64,000 nucleotides of DNA from NCBI GenBank assembly GCA_009886095.1, contig VFJL01000009.1:1-64000 (forward strand), written 5' to 3'. Numbering within the stretch: position 1 is the stretch's first letter; every line of letters begins with the position of its first letter. This DNA comes from Nitrosomonadales bacterium. Lineage in GTDB: Bacteria; Pseudomonadota; Gammaproteobacteria; Burkholderiales; Nitrosomonadaceae. Position numbers and translations under genes: made by a program. Positions 20,614 through 31,654 of this stretch are shown here, one piece after another. The notes under the pieces are model-generated. The model did not search any database, was not told the DNA's origin, and saw only the letters and a list, made by a program, of their open reading frames with translations.

Positions 20614-21807
20614 TCAGGCTTCGAGTAGCGATCCCATCTCATTCTCCAGCGCTTCTTTTATCGCCACCAGGGAAAGCACTGCCTCACGCCCATCTATGAT
20701 GCGGTGATCATAAGATAGCGCAAGGTAATTTATTGGACGAATTACAACTTGGCCATTCTCAGCCACCGGTCGATCCTTGGTGGCATGGATACCAAGGATC
20801 GCGCTTTGCGGTGGATTGATGATGGGGGTGGAAAGCATCGAACCGAATACGCCGCCATTGGTGATAGAGAAAGTGCCACCCGTCAATTCCTCGATAGTCA
20901 ATTTTCCGTCCTGGGCACGTTTGCTAAAACCGGCAATCTGTTTTTCGATTTCAACCAGCGACAGACAGTCGGCATCGCGAATGATGGGCACCACCAAGCC
21001 GCGCGGACTACCCACTGCAATGCCGATATCATAGTAACCATGATAGACGATGTCATTGCCGTCTACTGAAGCGTTAACAATAGGAAATTTCTTCAGCGCT
21101 GCCACAACCGCCTTGACGAAAAAAGAAGTGAAGCCGAGCTTGACCCCGTGTTCCTTTTCAAATCTTTCCCTGTGACGAGTACGCAAATCAATGATTGCCT
21201 GCATGTTGACTTCGTTAAACGTGGTAAGTATCGCCGCAGTAGATTGGGACTGCACCAACCGCTCGGCGATGCGTACCCGCAGTCGTGACATGGCCACCCG
21301 TTGCTCGGGCCGATTCCCGCTAGGCATGGCTACGGCTGCTACCAAAGCCGCCGTGGCCAGTGGGGGGGGTTGAATCCCCGCTTGGGTTACCACATCCTCC
21401 TTGGTGATACGTCCACCACGCCCGGTTCCTCTGATTTCCTCGACCCTGAGATTCTCTTCTGCTGCCATTTTCCTGGCTGCGGGCATCATGGCTGAGGGCA
21501 CTGCAGTCGCTGCAGCAGACTCCGTAACTGATTGCGCTGTGATCGCAGTCATAGTGGTTGTGGCTGTAGCCTCAGTATCTATGGTCGCGATGATCTCGCT
21601 GCTTACTACCGTCGTCCCATCTCCCTTGATGATTGTTGTCAGTACGCCTGTCACTGGTGACGGCAATTCCAGCACGACTTTATCGGTCTCGATATCAATC
21701 AGACTTTCATTCCGCTCAACATGCTCACCCTGTTTCTTGTGCCAGGAGAGCAGCGTGGCCTCTGCCACTGATTCGGACAATACCGGAACTTTGACTTCGA
21801 CTAGCAT
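20614..21807 (-). CDS. odhB: Dihydrolipoyl succinyltransferase (E2 of 2-oxoglutarate dehydrogenase)
   Basis: Lipoyl domain (1-75, lipoyl lysine K43 in [12 protein letters not shown]), Ala/Thr-rich linker, peripheral-subunit-binding domain (about 105-142, [17 protein letters not shown]), then the catalytic domain with [13 protein letters not shown] (catalytic His, near 370). 397 residues with one lipoyl domain, typical of SucB/OdhB. Fifteen bases after odhA. Confidence 0.96.
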   Translation of the reverse strand: MLVEVKVPVLSESVAEATLLSWHKKQGEHVERNESLIDIETDKVVLELPSPVTGVLTTIIKGDGTTVVSSEIIATIDTEATATTTMTAITAQSVTESAAATAVPSAMMPAARKMAAEENLRVEEIRGTGRGGRITKEDVVTQAGIQPPPLATAALVAAVAMPSGNRPEQRVAMSRLRVRIAERLVQSQSTAAILTTFNEVNMQAIIDLRTRHRERFEKEHGVKLGFTSFFVKAVVAALKKFPIVNASVDGNDIVYHGYYDIGIAVGSPRGLVVPIIRDADCLSLVEIEKQIAGFSKRAQDGKLTIEELTGGTFSITNGGVFGSMLSTPIINPPQSAILGIHATKDRPVAENGQVVIRPINYLALSYDHRIIDGREAVLSLVAIKEALENEMGSLLEA

Positions 21808-21822
21808 GAGTCTTCCTTTTGG

Positions 21823-24669
21823 TTAAATTTTCTCGCGAAACGCTGCTGCCACCAATTCATTCTGCTGCGAGTTGTGCTTCGCCAGATATCCCACCGCCGG
21901 TGATGCCGATGATGGACGCAACGCATAACCCATTACCTGATCAGGCCGTTTGTGCCGCAGCAGATAATGCTGGATACGGTGCCAGGCCCCCTGATTACCG
22001 GGCTCCTCCTGGCACCAGAGTATCTCGCTAGCATTAGCGTAGCGCTCAGTCTCAGCCTGGAAGTCATCGTGTGGGAACGGATACAATTGCTCGATACGGA
22101 TAATTGTCATATCCGCAATCTTGTGTTCCCGCCGGTAAGCTAGCAAGTCGTAGTAGATTTTTCCGCAGCAGGCGATAATGCGCCGCACTTTTTTTGGATC
22201 AAGCTGTTCCGTTTCCGGGATTAAAGCCAGGAAACTGCCATGGGCCAGATCTTCCAGACTGGATACTGATTCTTTACGGCGCAACATACTTTTGGGGCTC
22301 ATGATGATCAGTGGCTTGCGCATCGGGCGAATCATCTGCCGCCGCAGCAGATGAAACATCTGCGCTGGTGTGGACGGAACGCATACCTGAATATTATATT
22401 CTGCGCACAGTTGCAGGTAGCGTTCCAGGCGCGCCGAGGAATGCTCCGGCCCTTGTCCCTCGTAACCATGCGGCAGCATCATCACCAAGCTGCATAACCG
22501 CCCCCACTTGGCTTCGCCGGAAGCAATAAACTGATCTATCACCACTTGGGCACCATTGGCAAAATCGCCAAATTGCGCCTCCCAAACAACCAGTTCATTC
22601 GGTTGAGCGGTAGCATAGCCATATTCAAAACCCAGTACCGCTTCTTCTGACAATACTGAATCGATAATCACAAAATCCGGCTGCTCTGGCGTAATGTGAC
22701 GGAGCGGAACATAGCTGCCCTCGTCCCATCGTTCCCGGTCCTGATCATGCAGCACAGCATGACGGTGGAAGAAAGTTCCACGTCCAGAATCCTGCCCGGA
22801 AATACGCAATGGATAACCATCTTTTAATAGCGCCGCGTAAGCCAGATTTTCCGCCATACCCCAATCCAGCGGCAACTTGCCTTCGCCCATCAATCGCCGG
22901 TCGGCAATAATTTTTTCCACACGCGGCTGCAGCTTGAAATTAGCAGGAATATCGGTAAGCCGTCCCGCCAGTTGCTTCAATTCCACCATTGGCAATCCGG
23001 TCTTCACTTTCTGCTGCCACCTGCTTTCCTTCAGGAAAGGCGCCCAATCTACCGCGCGTTGCGGCTTGTAGTCATAGAGTATGGTTTTGTTGGGATTACG
23101 GCCTGCGTCCATATCATCGCGATAGGCTTGCACCATCTGCTCGGCTTCACCCGCCTGAATGACGCCTTCGTTTAACAATCTATCGGCGTAGAGCCTGCGC
23201 GTGCCAGGGTGCTGGCTGATAACCTTGTACATCTGCGGTTGCGTCACCATCGGCTCGTCCTGTTCATTGTGGCCGAGACGGCGGAAACAAACCATGTCTA
23301 TGACCACATCCTTCTGGAACCGCATGCGAAAATCAAGCGCGACTTCAGTCACCATCACTACCGCTTCAGGGTCGTCACCATTGACATGAAAAATCGGTGC
23401 TTCAATCATTTTCGACACGTCGGTACAATACAGCGTAGACCGAGCATCGCGCGGATCGGAAGTGGTAAATCCAATCTGGTTATTAATAATGATATGTACC
23501 GTACCACCGGTGCCATAGCCGCGAGTCTGCGACAGGTTCAGGGTTTCCATCACTACTCCCTGACCGGCATAGGCAGCATCGCCATGCAGCAACACCGGCA
23601 ACACCAACTTACCCTGTTTGTCTCGCAAGCGATTCTGGCGGGCTCGCACCGAGCCTTCCACTACCGGATTAACGATTTCAAGATGCGATGGATTAAATGC
23701 CAGTGTCAGACGCATGACTCCGCCATCAGCGGTGGATATCGCTGAAGAAAAACCCTGGTGATATTTGACATCACCGGCGGTCAATTCCTGACTGTGCCTG
23801 CCCTCAAATTCCTGAAATAACTCAGAAGGCATTTTACCCAAAGTGTTCACCAGCACATTGAGCCGCCCACGATGTGCCATGCCAATAACCACCTCCTGCA
23901 CACCCATCTGACCAGTACGCTGCAGCAGGTTATCCAGAAGTGGAATCAGGCTCTCGCCGCCCTCACCAGAGAAGCGTTTCTGTCCGACATAGCGAGTGTG
24001 TAAATATTTTTCCAGCCCTTCCGCCGCGTTGAGGCGCTCCAGAATATGGCGCTTATATTCTGGAGAATAAGCGGGCTGGGCGCGCGGGCCTTCGAAGCGG
24101 TTCTGTATCCAGCGTTTCTGCTCAGTGTCTGCAATGTACATGTACTCGATGCCGATACTGCCACAGTAGGTCTGACGTAGTGCCTGCAGAATTTCCCGTA
24201 GCGCTGCACGATCGGGGCCAACCAGCGAACCCGTATCGAATGTCGTATCCATATCCGCTTCGGTCAAGCCGTAGTGAGACAGGTCAAGCTCTGGAATATA
24301 TGGTTTTACCTGATGCTTGAGTGGATCAAGATTTGCTAGACGCACACCAAGAAAACGATGGGCATTGATGATCTGCAGCACCGATACCTGCTTGCGTTCT
24401 GCCGCCACCGCCTGAGCAGTGCCCTGAACAGTATCCTGACCGTTGCCGGGTGAATGTTCTGTTGCCGGACGAATAAACGATTCAAGCACCAGACTATGCG
24501 ACACATCCCGTGTAGTTTTCCCGGAAATTTTCTGCAGCTCATCAAAATAACTGCGCCACTCCGGCAAAACCGAAATGGGGTTTTGCAGATAATCTTCGTA
24601 AAGCTCCTCGATGAACGGCGCATTTGTGCCAAACAGCATGGAGTTCTCGAACAGCTGCTTCATTCTCAT
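21823..24669 (-). CDS. odhA: 2-oxoglutarate dehydrogenase E1 component
   Basis: Thiamine-diphosphate enzyme that decarboxylates 2-oxoglutarate and succinylates lipoyl-E2. Contains AHRGRLNVLVN, HGDAAYAGQGVV, INNQIGFTT and the GHNEQDEP segment, all characteristic of the large homodimeric E1o. The track ORF begins at 24711, overlapping gltA, but the natural N-terminus is MRMKQLFENSMLFGTN; I choose the ATG at 24669 (24663 is equally possible), about 948 residues. The gene follows gltA by about 25 bases, so it is probably co-transcribed with the citrate synthase gene. Confidence 0.95.
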   Translation of the reverse strand: MRMKQLFENSMLFGTNAPFIEELYEDYLQNPISVLPEWRSYFDELQKISGKTTRDVSHSLVLESFIRPATEHSPGNGQDTVQGTAQAVAAERKQVSVLQIINAHRFLGVRLANLDPLKHQVKPYIPELDLSHYGLTEADMDTTFDTGSLVGPDRAALREILQALRQTYCGSIGIEYMYIADTEQKRWIQNRFEGPRAQPAYSPEYKRHILERLNAAEGLEKYLHTRYVGQKRFSGEGGESLIPLLDNLLQRTGQMGVQEVVIGMAHRGRLNVLVNTLGKMPSELFQEFEGRHSQELTAGDVKYHQGFSSAISTADGGVMRLTLAFNPSHLEIVNPVVEGSVRARQNRLRDKQGKLVLPVLLHGDAAYAGQGVVMETLNLSQTRGYGTGGTVHIIINNQIGFTTSDPRDARSTLYCTDVSKMIEAPIFHVNGDDPEAVVMVTEVALDFRMRFQKDVVIDMVCFRRLGHNEQDEPMVTQPQMYKVISQHPGTRRLYADRLLNEGVIQAGEAEQMVQAYRDDMDAGRNPNKTILYDYKPQRAVDWAPFLKESRWQQKVKTGLPMVELKQLAGRLTDIPANFKLQPRVEKIIADRRLMGEGKLPLDWGMAENLAYAALLKDGYPLRISGQDSGRGTFFHRHAVLHDQDRERWDEGSYVPLRHITPEQPDFVIIDSVLSEEAVLGFEYGYATAQPNELVVWEAQFGDFANGAQVVIDQFIASGEAKWGRLCSLVMMLPHGYEGQGPEHSSARLERYLQLCAEYNIQVCVPSTPAQMFHLLRRQMIRPMRKPLIIMSPKSMLRRKESVSSLEDLAHGSFLALIPETEQLDPKKVRRIIACCGKIYYDLLAYRREHKIADMTIIRIEQLYPFPHDDFQAETERYANASEILWCQEEPGNQGAWHRIQHYLLRHKRPDQVMGYALRPSSASPAVGYLAKHNSQQNELVAAAFREKI

Positions 24670-24694
24670 TGCGGGCATCTCTAACGGAACCGGA

Positions 24695-25996
24695 CTATTT
24701 GCGTAATGCAATCGTCACCACATCCCGCGTGGCTGCGCCGGTATAAAGCTGACGTGGGCGCCCTATCTTATATTCCGGATCGGAAATCATTTCGCTCCAT
24801 TGAGCAATCCAGCCAACTGTACGCGCCATGGCAAATATGGCAGTAAACATGGAAACAGGAATACCCAAAGCGCGTTGCACGATGCCAGAATAGAAATCGA
24901 CATTGGGATAGAGTTTCCTGGAAATAAAATATTCATCTTCCAGTGCGATTTTCTCCAACTCCATCGCCAGTTTGAATAAGGGATCATTCTGCAACCCCAG
25001 TTCGTTTAACACTTCGTGGCAGGTCTCGCGCATCAGCTTCGCGCGGGGATCAAAATTCTTGTATACCCGGTGGCCAAACCCCATCAGCTTGAAACTGTCA
25101 TTCTTGTCCTTGGCACGTTTGATATATTCACCGATGCGTGAAACATCACCAATCTCTTCCAGCATATTGAGACAAGCTTCATTCGCCCCACCATGCGCCG
25201 GCCCCCACAGGCAGGCAATACCGGCAGAAATACAGGCAAACGGATTGGCGCCGCTGGAACCGGATAAACGGACGGTGGAAGTTGAGGCATTCTGCTCGTG
25301 GTCAGCATGCAGAATCAATATGCGATCCAATGCCCTCGCCAGTACCGGATTGGATTTATATTCCTCGGCGGGGGTGGCAAACATCATGTGCAGGAAATTT
25401 TCTGCGTAGTTGAGATTGTTGTGCGGATAGATGAAAGGTTGGCCGATATTGTATTTGTAAGCCATCGCGGTAATGGTCGGTAATTTCGCGACCAGGCGAA
25501 AGGCTGACAGTTCGCGTTGCGCGGCATCTGAAATATCCATCGCGTCGTGATAAAACGCCGACAGTGCACCGACTACCCCCACCATCACCGCCATCGGATG
25601 AGCATCACGGCGAAAGCCAGTATAGAACCGTGCCAGCTGTTCATGCACCATCGTGTGCTCCTTGATGGTGTTGTCAAATGACATCTTCTGATCGCTGGTA
25701 GGCAGCTCGCCATTCATCAACAAATAACATACTTCCATGAAATCGCATTGTCTGGCTAACTGTTCGATTGGATAGCCGCGATAAAGCAGGATGCCCGCAT
25801 CACCGTCGATGAAAGTTATTTTTGAACTGCAGCTGGCCGTAGAAAAATAGCCGGGGTCATAAGTAAATACGCCGCTCCTGGCGTGCAAGCTACGGATATC
25901 CACTACCTCCGGTCCCATGCTGCCAGCCATGATAGGAAATTCAAGCGGCAAACTACCATTGCCGAGATCGAGGGTCGCCGTACGTTTCTGCTCCAT
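24695..25996 (-). CDS. gltA: Citrate synthase (type II, hexameric-type)
   Basis: Condenses acetyl-CoA and oxaloacetate. Catalytic segments [21 protein letters not shown] and [15 protein letters not shown] are all present. The track ORF starts at 26113, but an ATG at 25996 with GGAG six bases upstream yields [15 protein letters not shown], 433 residues, matching the family; the longer N-terminus looks non-coding. The long N-terminal beta domain marks the NADH-sensitive type II enzyme of Gram-negatives. It lies between sdhE and odhA. Confidence 0.96.
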   Translation of the reverse strand: MEQKRTATLDLGNGSLPLEFPIMAGSMGPEVVDIRSLHARSGVFTYDPGYFSTASCSSKITFIDGDAGILLYRGYPIEQLARQCDFMEVCYLLMNGELPTSDQKMSFDNTIKEHTMVHEQLARFYTGFRRDAHPMAVMVGVVGALSAFYHDAMDISDAAQRELSAFRLVAKLPTITAMAYKYNIGQPFIYPHNNLNYAENFLHMMFATPAEEYKSNPVLARALDRILILHADHEQNASTSTVRLSGSSGANPFACISAGIACLWGPAHGGANEACLNMLEEIGDVSRIGEYIKRAKDKNDSFKLMGFGHRVYKNFDPRAKLMRETCHEVLNELGLQNDPLFKLAMELEKIALEDEYFISRKLYPNVDFYSGIVQRALGIPVSMFTAIFAMARTVGWIAQWSEMISDPEYKIGRPRQLYTGAATRDVVTIALRK

Positions 25997-26045
25997 ATCA
26001 TTCTCCACTGTTTTCATCTTTGCCAGCAAAACAACTGCGGCGCGG

Positions 26046-26279
26046 TCAAGCTGTTTGCAGAAGCCGCAATACCGACAGCAGGCTTCCATCCTCCGGTTCT
26101 TTCCTTGTTGCAATCATATCCCACAAGTCATTGTCAGGAAGATCCAACAATGTAGTGAATTGCTGTAATTCTATTTCACTCAGTTGCGTGTAATACTTAT
26201 CTATAAAGCGTTGCAGTACGATATCCAATTCCAGCAATCCACGCCGGCAGCGCCAGCGGGCGCGCTCCAGTTCTTTCAT
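26046..26279 (-). CDS. sdhE: FAD assembly factor SdhE
   Basis: 77 residues from ATG at 26279: [21 protein letters not shown], with the RGxxE motif (RRGLLELD) that defines SdhE/YgfY, the factor that promotes covalent flavinylation of SdhA. The start overlaps the sdhB stop by four bases (ATGA). The longer track ORF (to 26378) only extends into sdhB in another frame. Position directly after sdhB fits its role. Confidence 0.94.
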   Translation of the reverse strand: MKELERARWRCRRGLLELDIVLQRFIDKYYTQLSEIELQQFTTLLDLPDNDLWDMIATRKEPEDGSLLSVLRLLQTA

Positions 26280-26971
26280 ACCGTCCTTTTCACCATCATA
26301 TCCTTGATCTTGCCAATGGCGCTGGTTGGATTCAACCCCTTGGGGCATGCGTCCACGCAATTCATAATGGAATGGCAACGAAATAGACGGTACGGGTCTT
26401 CCAGATTATCCAGTCGCTCGGCGCTGGCCTGGTCGCGGCTATCGGCGAGAAAACGGTAGGCCTGCAACAGTCCCGCAGGACCGACAAATTTATCCGGGTT
26501 CCACCAGAATGAAGGGCATGCAGTAGTGCAACACGCGCACAGGATGCATTCATATGCTCCATCCAGTTCCGCTTTTTCTTCCGGCGACTGTAACCGCTCT
26601 GTTTCTGGCGGAGGATCATTGTTGATGAGATAAGGCTTAATCGAATGGTATTGCTTGAAAAATTGGGTCATGTCCACGATCAGATCGCGGATTACTGGCA
26701 ACCCTGGCAACGGACGCAACTCCACCGGCTCTTTCAACCCTGCAACCGGCGTGATACATGCCAAGCCATTGCGACCATTAATATTCATTGCGTCCGACCC
26801 GCATACCCCTTCCCGGCAGGAACGGCGCAAACTCAAACTATCGTCGATGGATTTAATCCGAATCAGCGCATCCAGCAGCATTCTGTCGGACGGCTCCAAT
26901 TCGATGTCGTAGTCCTGCATATAAGGCTTGTCGTCCTTATCTGGATCGTAACGGTAAATCGAGAAACGCAT
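26276..26971 (-). CDS. sdhB: Succinate dehydrogenase iron-sulfur subunit
   Basis: Carries electrons from FAD to ubiquinone. Three cluster motifs are visible: CREGVCGSDAMNINGRNGLAC ([2Fe-2S]), CILCACCTTACP ([4Fe-4S]) and CHSIMNCVDACPKG ([3Fe-4S] plus). I use the ATG at 26971 (AGGAG five bases upstream; 231 residues, MRFSIYRYDPDKD) instead of the track start at 27091, which lies inside sdhA. Gap to sdhA eight bases. Confidence 0.97.
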   Translation of the reverse strand: MRFSIYRYDPDKDDKPYMQDYDIELEPSDRMLLDALIRIKSIDDSLSLRRSCREGVCGSDAMNINGRNGLACITPVAGLKEPVELRPLPGLPVIRDLIVDMTQFFKQYHSIKPYLINNDPPPETERLQSPEEKAELDGAYECILCACCTTACPSFWWNPDKFVGPAGLLQAYRFLADSRDQASAERLDNLEDPYRLFRCHSIMNCVDACPKGLNPTSAIGKIKDMMVKRTV

Positions 26972-26979
26972 GCCTGCTC

Positions 26980-28743
26980 CTAATAAATCCTGGGCTTGGG
27001 TGGAAACGATTCCACCGTCAGCGGCTTCAAGCGGACTGGCTTGTAATCCAGTCGCCGGCCTTCGCTGAAATACAGGGTGTGTTTGAGCCACTTGTCATCA
27101 TCCCGCTGGGGGAAATCGTCGCGCGCATGAGCGCCGCGGCTCTCGTTGCGGGCTTCTGCCGAAACCATGGTAGCCAGCGCCACTTCTACCAGATTGTCCA
27201 GCTCCAGCGCTTCTACCCGCGCAGTGTTGAATACTCTGCTCTTGTCCCTGATTTCGGTATGGGCGACGCGTTCTGCCACTTCGCCGATTTTGGTCACACC
27301 CTGTTTCAGCATATCAGCGAAACGGAATACGCCGCAATGTGCCTGCATGGTCTTGCGCAGATCAGTGCCTACTTGCGCCACATTCTCACCATCTTTCTGA
27401 GCATCCAGTCGAGCAAGTCGCGCCAGCACTTTGTCGGTGGCATCCGCTGGCAATGGCTTGTGATGAGGGTTCTTTTTCAAATCCTCGATGATCTGATTAC
27501 CGGCAGCTCGTCCAAACACAAGGATGTCGAGCAGCGAGTTAGTTCCCAGGCGATTCGCGCCATGCACAGACACACAAGCGCACTCGCCGACCGCGTAAAA
27601 ACCCTGCACCACTTCTTCCGGCCCGGTTTTATAGGGTGCCACTACCTGACCGTGAAAATTGGAAGGGATGCCGCCCATCATGTAATGCGCGGTGGGCGCT
27701 ACCGGAATCGGCTCATTGATCGGGTCTACCCGAGCAAATTTTATAGCGATTTCACGAATACCTGGCAGCCGCATGTTGATTACATCCGCACCAAGATGAT
27801 CGAGTTTCAACAACAGATGATCGGCATCCTTGCCGCAGCCGCGCCCTTCCTTGATTTCCGTAGTCAGAGCGCGTGATACCACGTCGCGACTGGCGAGATC
27901 CTTGGCATGCGGTGCATAGCGTTGCATAAAACGCTCGCCATCCTTGTTGAGCAGATAACCGCCCTCCCCGCGCACAGCCTCGCTGATGAGTACCCCCACC
28001 CCATATACACCGGTCGGATGAAATTGCCAGAATTCCATATCTTCCAGCGGGATACCGGCACGTGCCGCCATACCCAGGCCATCGCCAGTATTGATGAAAG
28101 CATTGGTACTGGCATGGAAGATGCGCCCTGCCCCGCCAGTGGCAAACAGCGTGGCTTTGGCTTGCAACACCATGACTTCGCCGGTTTCCATCTCCAGCGC
28201 CGTCACGCCCAGCACATCCCCCTGTTCGTCGCGAATCAGATCCAGCCCCATCCACTCGACAAAAAATTGAGTGTTGGCGCGCACGTTACGCTGATATAAC
28301 GTATGCAGCATAGCGTGGCCGGTGCGATCCGCCGCCGCACATGAACGCGTTGCCTGCGCGCCACCGAAATTCTGCGACTGACCGCCGAAGGGACGCTGAT
28401 AAATTTTCCCGTTCTCCAGGCGATCAAATGGCATACCGAAATGCTCCAGTTCGTACACCACTTCATTAGCCTGGCGGCACATGAATTCGATGGCATCCTG
28501 ATCACCCAGATAATCAGAACCCTTCACCGTGTCGTACATGTGCCAGTGCCAGTTGTCCTCGGTAACGTTGCCGAGCGCCGCAGCGATACCGCCCTGTGCT
28601 GCCACCGTATGCGAGCGCGTGGGAAATACCTTGGAGAGCACTGCCACCTTGAGCCCGGCTTCCGACAGCTGCAAAGCGGCGCGCATCCCGGCGCCACCAG
28701 CACCGACAATAACTGCATCGAATTTTCTTCTGGCTATTGCCAC
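26980..28743 (-). CDS. sdhA: Succinate dehydrogenase flavoprotein subunit (GTG start)
   Basis: FAD-linked succinate oxidation. Dinucleotide fold [12 protein letters not shown] at residues 13-24 and the covalent-FAD histidine H45 in [11 protein letters not shown]. Substrate-site HPTGVYGVG and catalytic [15 protein letters not shown] follow. 587 residues. Starts with GTG one base after the sdhD stop, so translation is likely coupled. Confidence 0.97.
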   Translation of the reverse strand: MAIARRKFDAVIVGAGGAGMRAALQLSEAGLKVAVLSKVFPTRSHTVAAQGGIAAALGNVTEDNWHWHMYDTVKGSDYLGDQDAIEFMCRQANEVVYELEHFGMPFDRLENGKIYQRPFGGQSQNFGGAQATRSCAAADRTGHAMLHTLYQRNVRANTQFFVEWMGLDLIRDEQGDVLGVTALEMETGEVMVLQAKATLFATGGAGRIFHASTNAFINTGDGLGMAARAGIPLEDMEFWQFHPTGVYGVGVLISEAVRGEGGYLLNKDGERFMQRYAPHAKDLASRDVVSRALTTEIKEGRGCGKDADHLLLKLDHLGADVINMRLPGIREIAIKFARVDPINEPIPVAPTAHYMMGGIPSNFHGQVVAPYKTGPEEVVQGFYAVGECACVSVHGANRLGTNSLLDILVFGRAAGNQIIEDLKKNPHHKPLPADATDKVLARLARLDAQKDGENVAQVGTDLRKTMQAHCGVFRFADMLKQGVTKIGEVAERVAHTEIRDKSRVFNTARVEALELDNLVEVALATMVSAEARNESRGAHARDDFPQRDDDKWLKHTLYFSEGRRLDYKPVRLKPLTVESFPPKPRIY

Positions 28744-28744
28744 A

Positions 28745-29089
28745 TCAGCTCCACAGGATATCTACCGACCATACGGCATAAAACAGCAGCGACAAAATGA
28801 CCAGCACTTGTAGCGTCAGGCGGGTGCCAGTGGCATGAACGTAATCCATTAGAATGTTGCGCATCCCAATCCAGGCATGCCAGCAAAGACTCACAAAAAA
28901 TAGAAAAGAGGCAATACGCATCCACTGCTCGCTGAATAGCGCCTTCCAGGCAACATGATCATGTGGCGCCGAGACTAGCAGCACCACTGCCAACAACAGA
29001 ATATAGATTGCCATCACCACAGCGGTAATGCGCTGTGCCAACCAGTCACGCAGACCATAATGAGCGCCAGTGACTATACGCTTCACCAT
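28745..29089 (-). CDS. sdhD: Succinate dehydrogenase membrane anchor SdhD
   Basis: 114 residues from ATG at 29089 ([16 protein letters not shown]), with three transmembrane segments (about 22-42, 58-78, 90-110). The [17 protein letters not shown] motif, with the heme-pocket region, is diagnostic of SdhD. The start overlaps the sdhC stop (ATATGGTGA). The track ORF to 29236 adds non-homologous sequence that overlaps sdhC. Confidence 0.95.
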   Translation of the reverse strand: MVKRIVTGAHYGLRDWLAQRITAVVMAIYILLLAVVLLVSAPHDHVAWKALFSEQWMRIASFLFFVSLCWHAWIGMRNILMDYVHATGTRLTLQVLVILSLLFYAVWSVDILWS

Positions 29090-29469
29090 ATTGCCGCACC
29101 GATCAATAACGTAAGGGCGATCCCCATTCCCAGCACCAGTTTGCTGCTCATGCGTGCCTGTTCCAGTGCAATACCATAATGCAAGTCCAGTGCCAGGTGA
29201 CGAATGCCGGCGCAGAAATGATGCAGGAAAAACCACAGCGCCAGCATTGATGCGCCCTTGACCAGCGGGTTGGCCAGAAAAGACTGGAATTCAGCATAGC
29301 TTTGTGGCGAACCCAGCGTCATCTGCAGGCCACAGAGGAAAATAGGGATGCCAGGAAAAAACAGCAGCACGCCACTCACGCGGTGCAGAATCGAAACCAC
29401 CGCTGGCAAAGGCTGCTTGATTTCTATGAGATTAAGATGCTTGGGGCGTTTTCTTTGCAATTTCAGCAT
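29083..29469 (-). CDS. sdhC: Succinate dehydrogenase cytochrome b556 subunit
   Basis: 128 residues, three transmembrane helices, the family motif SILHRVSGVLLFFPG (quinone-site Ser/Arg) and the heme-ligand region HHFCAGIRHLALDLH (H84 the likely axial ligand). First gene of sdhCDAB-sdhE-gltA-odhAB-lpd, divergent from mdh across about 190 bp. Confidence 0.96.
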   Translation of the reverse strand: MLKLQRKRPKHLNLIEIKQPLPAVVSILHRVSGVLLFFPGIPIFLCGLQMTLGSPQSYAEFQSFLANPLVKGASMLALWFFLHHFCAGIRHLALDLHYGIALEQARMSSKLVLGMGIALTLLIGAAIW

Positions 29470-29568
29470 CCATGCAATTGGGTTCTGAAGACAATAATGA
29501 GTTTAGCCCGTTATGCCGGGTGACACAACCTGAGACGACCTTAAATGGACTCCGGAAGCTTACTCAAA

Positions 29569-29597
29569 TTGACAGTCGCGTAGAATGTTTCTATAGT
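29569..29597 (+). promoter_or_regulatory. Sigma-70 promoter of mdh
   Basis: TTGACA (29569-29574), exact 17-base spacer, TATAGT (29592-29597), pointing to mdh. Near-consensus in all elements. It lies in the shared intergenic region with divergent sdhC; the sdh promoter was not clear. Confidence 0.75.
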
Positions 29598-29660
29598 CGA
29601 ATGCATTAGACGTATCCCGCAAACTCCATGCAGCAACTATCTCTCCCAGGAGCGCAAAAA

Positions 29661-30644
29661 ATGAAGCCCCCCATTCGCGTCGCGGTCACTGGCGCTGCTG
29701 GTCAGATTGGTTATAGCCTGCTATTTCGCATTGCCGCAGGCGACATGCTAGGCCAGGATCAACCTGTCATCCTGCAGTTGCTCGACATACCCCAGTCACA
29801 ACCCGTGCTCAAGGGCGTAGTGATGGAACTGGACGATTGCGTATTTCCGCTACTGGCTGGCGTAATTGCAACCGACGATCCAAAAATTGCTTTCCGTGAT
29901 GCCAGTATTGCCATGCTGGTGGGTGCACGTCCACGCAGCAAGGGCATGGAGCGCAAGGATCTGCTGGAAACCAACGGCGCGATATTCACCGTTCAGGGCA
30001 GGGCATTAGATGAAGCCGCTAACCGCGATGTCAAGATTCTGGTGGTGGGCAACCCCGCCAATACCAACGCTTACATCGCGATGAAAAATGCACCTGGCCT
30101 GAAGCCAGATAACTTTTCGGCAATGTTGCGGCTGGACCATAACCGCGCTCTGTCGCAAGTGGCTGCGAAACTTGGCCAACCAGTTTCCAGCATTCGTAAA
30201 ATGGTGGTGTGGGGAAACCACTCCACCACTCAATATCCGGATCTGAACCACGCTGAAGCAGATGGCAAGAAAGTTGTTGACCTCATCAACGACCCGGTAT
30301 GGGTGGAAAATTATTTCATCCCCACCGTGCAGAAACGCGGCGCGACGGTGATCGAAGCGCGCGGCCTGTCGAGCGCTGCCAGCGCTGCCAATGCAGCCGT
30401 CAATCATATGCATGACTGGTTTTCTGGCACCCCGGAAAACAACTGGGTGTCGATGGGTATCCCGTCAAACGGCAGCTATGGTATTCCTGAAGGTGTAATT
30501 TATGGCCATCCCGTCGCCTGTCAGGGTGGTGCCTACAAAATCGTGCAGGGACTGCAAATAAGCGACTCCGGCAAAACAAGAATGCAGGCAAGCTATCGGG
30601 ATCTGCTGGAAGAACGCGACTCGGTCAGACATCTGCTGGGGTAA
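29661..30644 (+). CDS. mdh: Malate dehydrogenase (NAD)
   Basis: Oxidises malate to oxaloacetate. NAD-binding [17 protein letters not shown], substrate arginines in [15 protein letters not shown], catalytic His in [16 protein letters not shown] at 29661 with AGGAG eight bases upstream gives 327 residues starting [10 protein letters not shown]; the track start at 29628 is less likely. This is the cytosolic-type MDH class common in betaproteobacteria, not the mitochondrial-type of E. coli. Confidence 0.96.
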   Translation: MKPPIRVAVTGAAGQIGYSLLFRIAAGDMLGQDQPVILQLLDIPQSQPVLKGVVMELDDCVFPLLAGVIATDDPKIAFRDASIAMLVGARPRSKGMERKDLLETNGAIFTVQGRALDEAANRDVKILVVGNPANTNAYIAMKNAPGLKPDNFSAMLRLDHNRALSQVAAKLGQPVSSIRKMVVWGNHSTTQYPDLNHAEADGKKVVDLINDPVWVENYFIPTVQKRGATVIEARGLSSAASAANAAVNHMHDWFSGTPENNWVSMGIPSNGSYGIPEGVIYGHPVACQGGAYKIVQGLQISDSGKTRMQASYRDLLEERDSVRHLLG

Positions 30645-30754
30645 GAGGATTTCCCTATTTCGCTGAACTTCAATCTCCATCGCATCTTTTTTGGTGCGAC
30701 TGAAAAAAGCCTGCGCGGTTCGACCTGTTCTCATACACATATGGGTGCATCCTT

Positions 30755-31654
30755 ATGACCACACTCTCCGCTGGCTCTCGTTTCCGTGCCGCACTTGCCG
30801 CTGAGAAGCCCCTGCAAGTGGCGGGCTGCATCAATGCCTACTGCGCACGCATGGCGGAGCGCACCGGTTTCAAGGCGATTTATCTTTCTGGTGGTGGCGT
30901 GGCGGCAGGCTCGCTGGGTGTACCCGATCGCGGCATTTCGACGCTGGACGATGTGCTGACCGATGTCCGCCGCATCACCCGTATCACCAACCTGCCGTTG
31001 CTGGTGGACGCGGATACCGGCTTTGGCGACGCAGGCGCTGCATTTAGTATCGCTCACACGGTGAAGTCGCTGATTGAGTCGGGTGCAGGGGCAATGCATA
31101 TCGAAGACCAGGTGCAGGCCAAGCGTTGCGGCCACCTCCCCGGCAAGGCCATCGTCAGCAAAAGTGAAATGGTAGATCGGATCAAGGCTGCGGTGGATGC
31201 CAGAACCGATACCGATTTCGTCATCATGGCGCGCACCGATGCACTGGCGGTGGAAGGATTGCAATCCGCCATCGACCGGGCTTGTGCCTGTGTCGAGGCA
31301 GGTGCGGATATGATATTTCCTGAAGCGATAACCGAACTGGACATGTACCGGCAATTCGCTGCTGTGGTAAAAATGCCGATCCTGGCCAACATCACCGAGT
31401 TTGGCGCAACCCCGCTCTACACCATGCAGGAGTTGGCTGGCGCAGATGTGTCGCTGGTGCTCTATCCGCTGTCCGCATTTCGCGCCATGAATGCCGCTGC
31501 GCTCAAGGTATATCGGACGATACGCACCGAAGGCACACAAAAAAACATGGTCGATACCATGCAGACCCGCACCGAACTGTACGACTTTCTTGATTACTCT
31601 GCATTCGAACAAAAACCGGATGCCCTGTCTTCCGTTGAAAACAAGAATGAGTGA
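30755..31654 (+). CDS. prpB: Methylisocitrate lyase
   Basis: Splits 2-methylisocitrate to pyruvate and succinate in the methylcitrate cycle for propionyl-CoA. ICL/PEPM superfamily barrel with the signature KRCGHLPGK (catalytic C125), metal-site DADTGFG and MARTDA. 299 residues. Followed by prpC with an 8-base overlap, a two-gene unit downstream of mdh. Confidence 0.95.
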   Translation: MTTLSAGSRFRAALAAEKPLQVAGCINAYCARMAERTGFKAIYLSGGGVAAGSLGVPDRGISTLDDVLTDVRRITRITNLPLLVDADTGFGDAGAAFSIAHTVKSLIESGAGAMHIEDQVQAKRCGHLPGKAIVSKSEMVDRIKAAVDARTDTDFVIMARTDALAVEGLQSAIDRACACVEAGADMIFPEAITELDMYRQFAAVVKMPILANITEFGATPLYTMQELAGADVSLVLYPLSAFRAMNAAALKVYRTIRTEGTQKNMVDTMQTRTELYDFLDYSAFEQKPDALSSVENKNE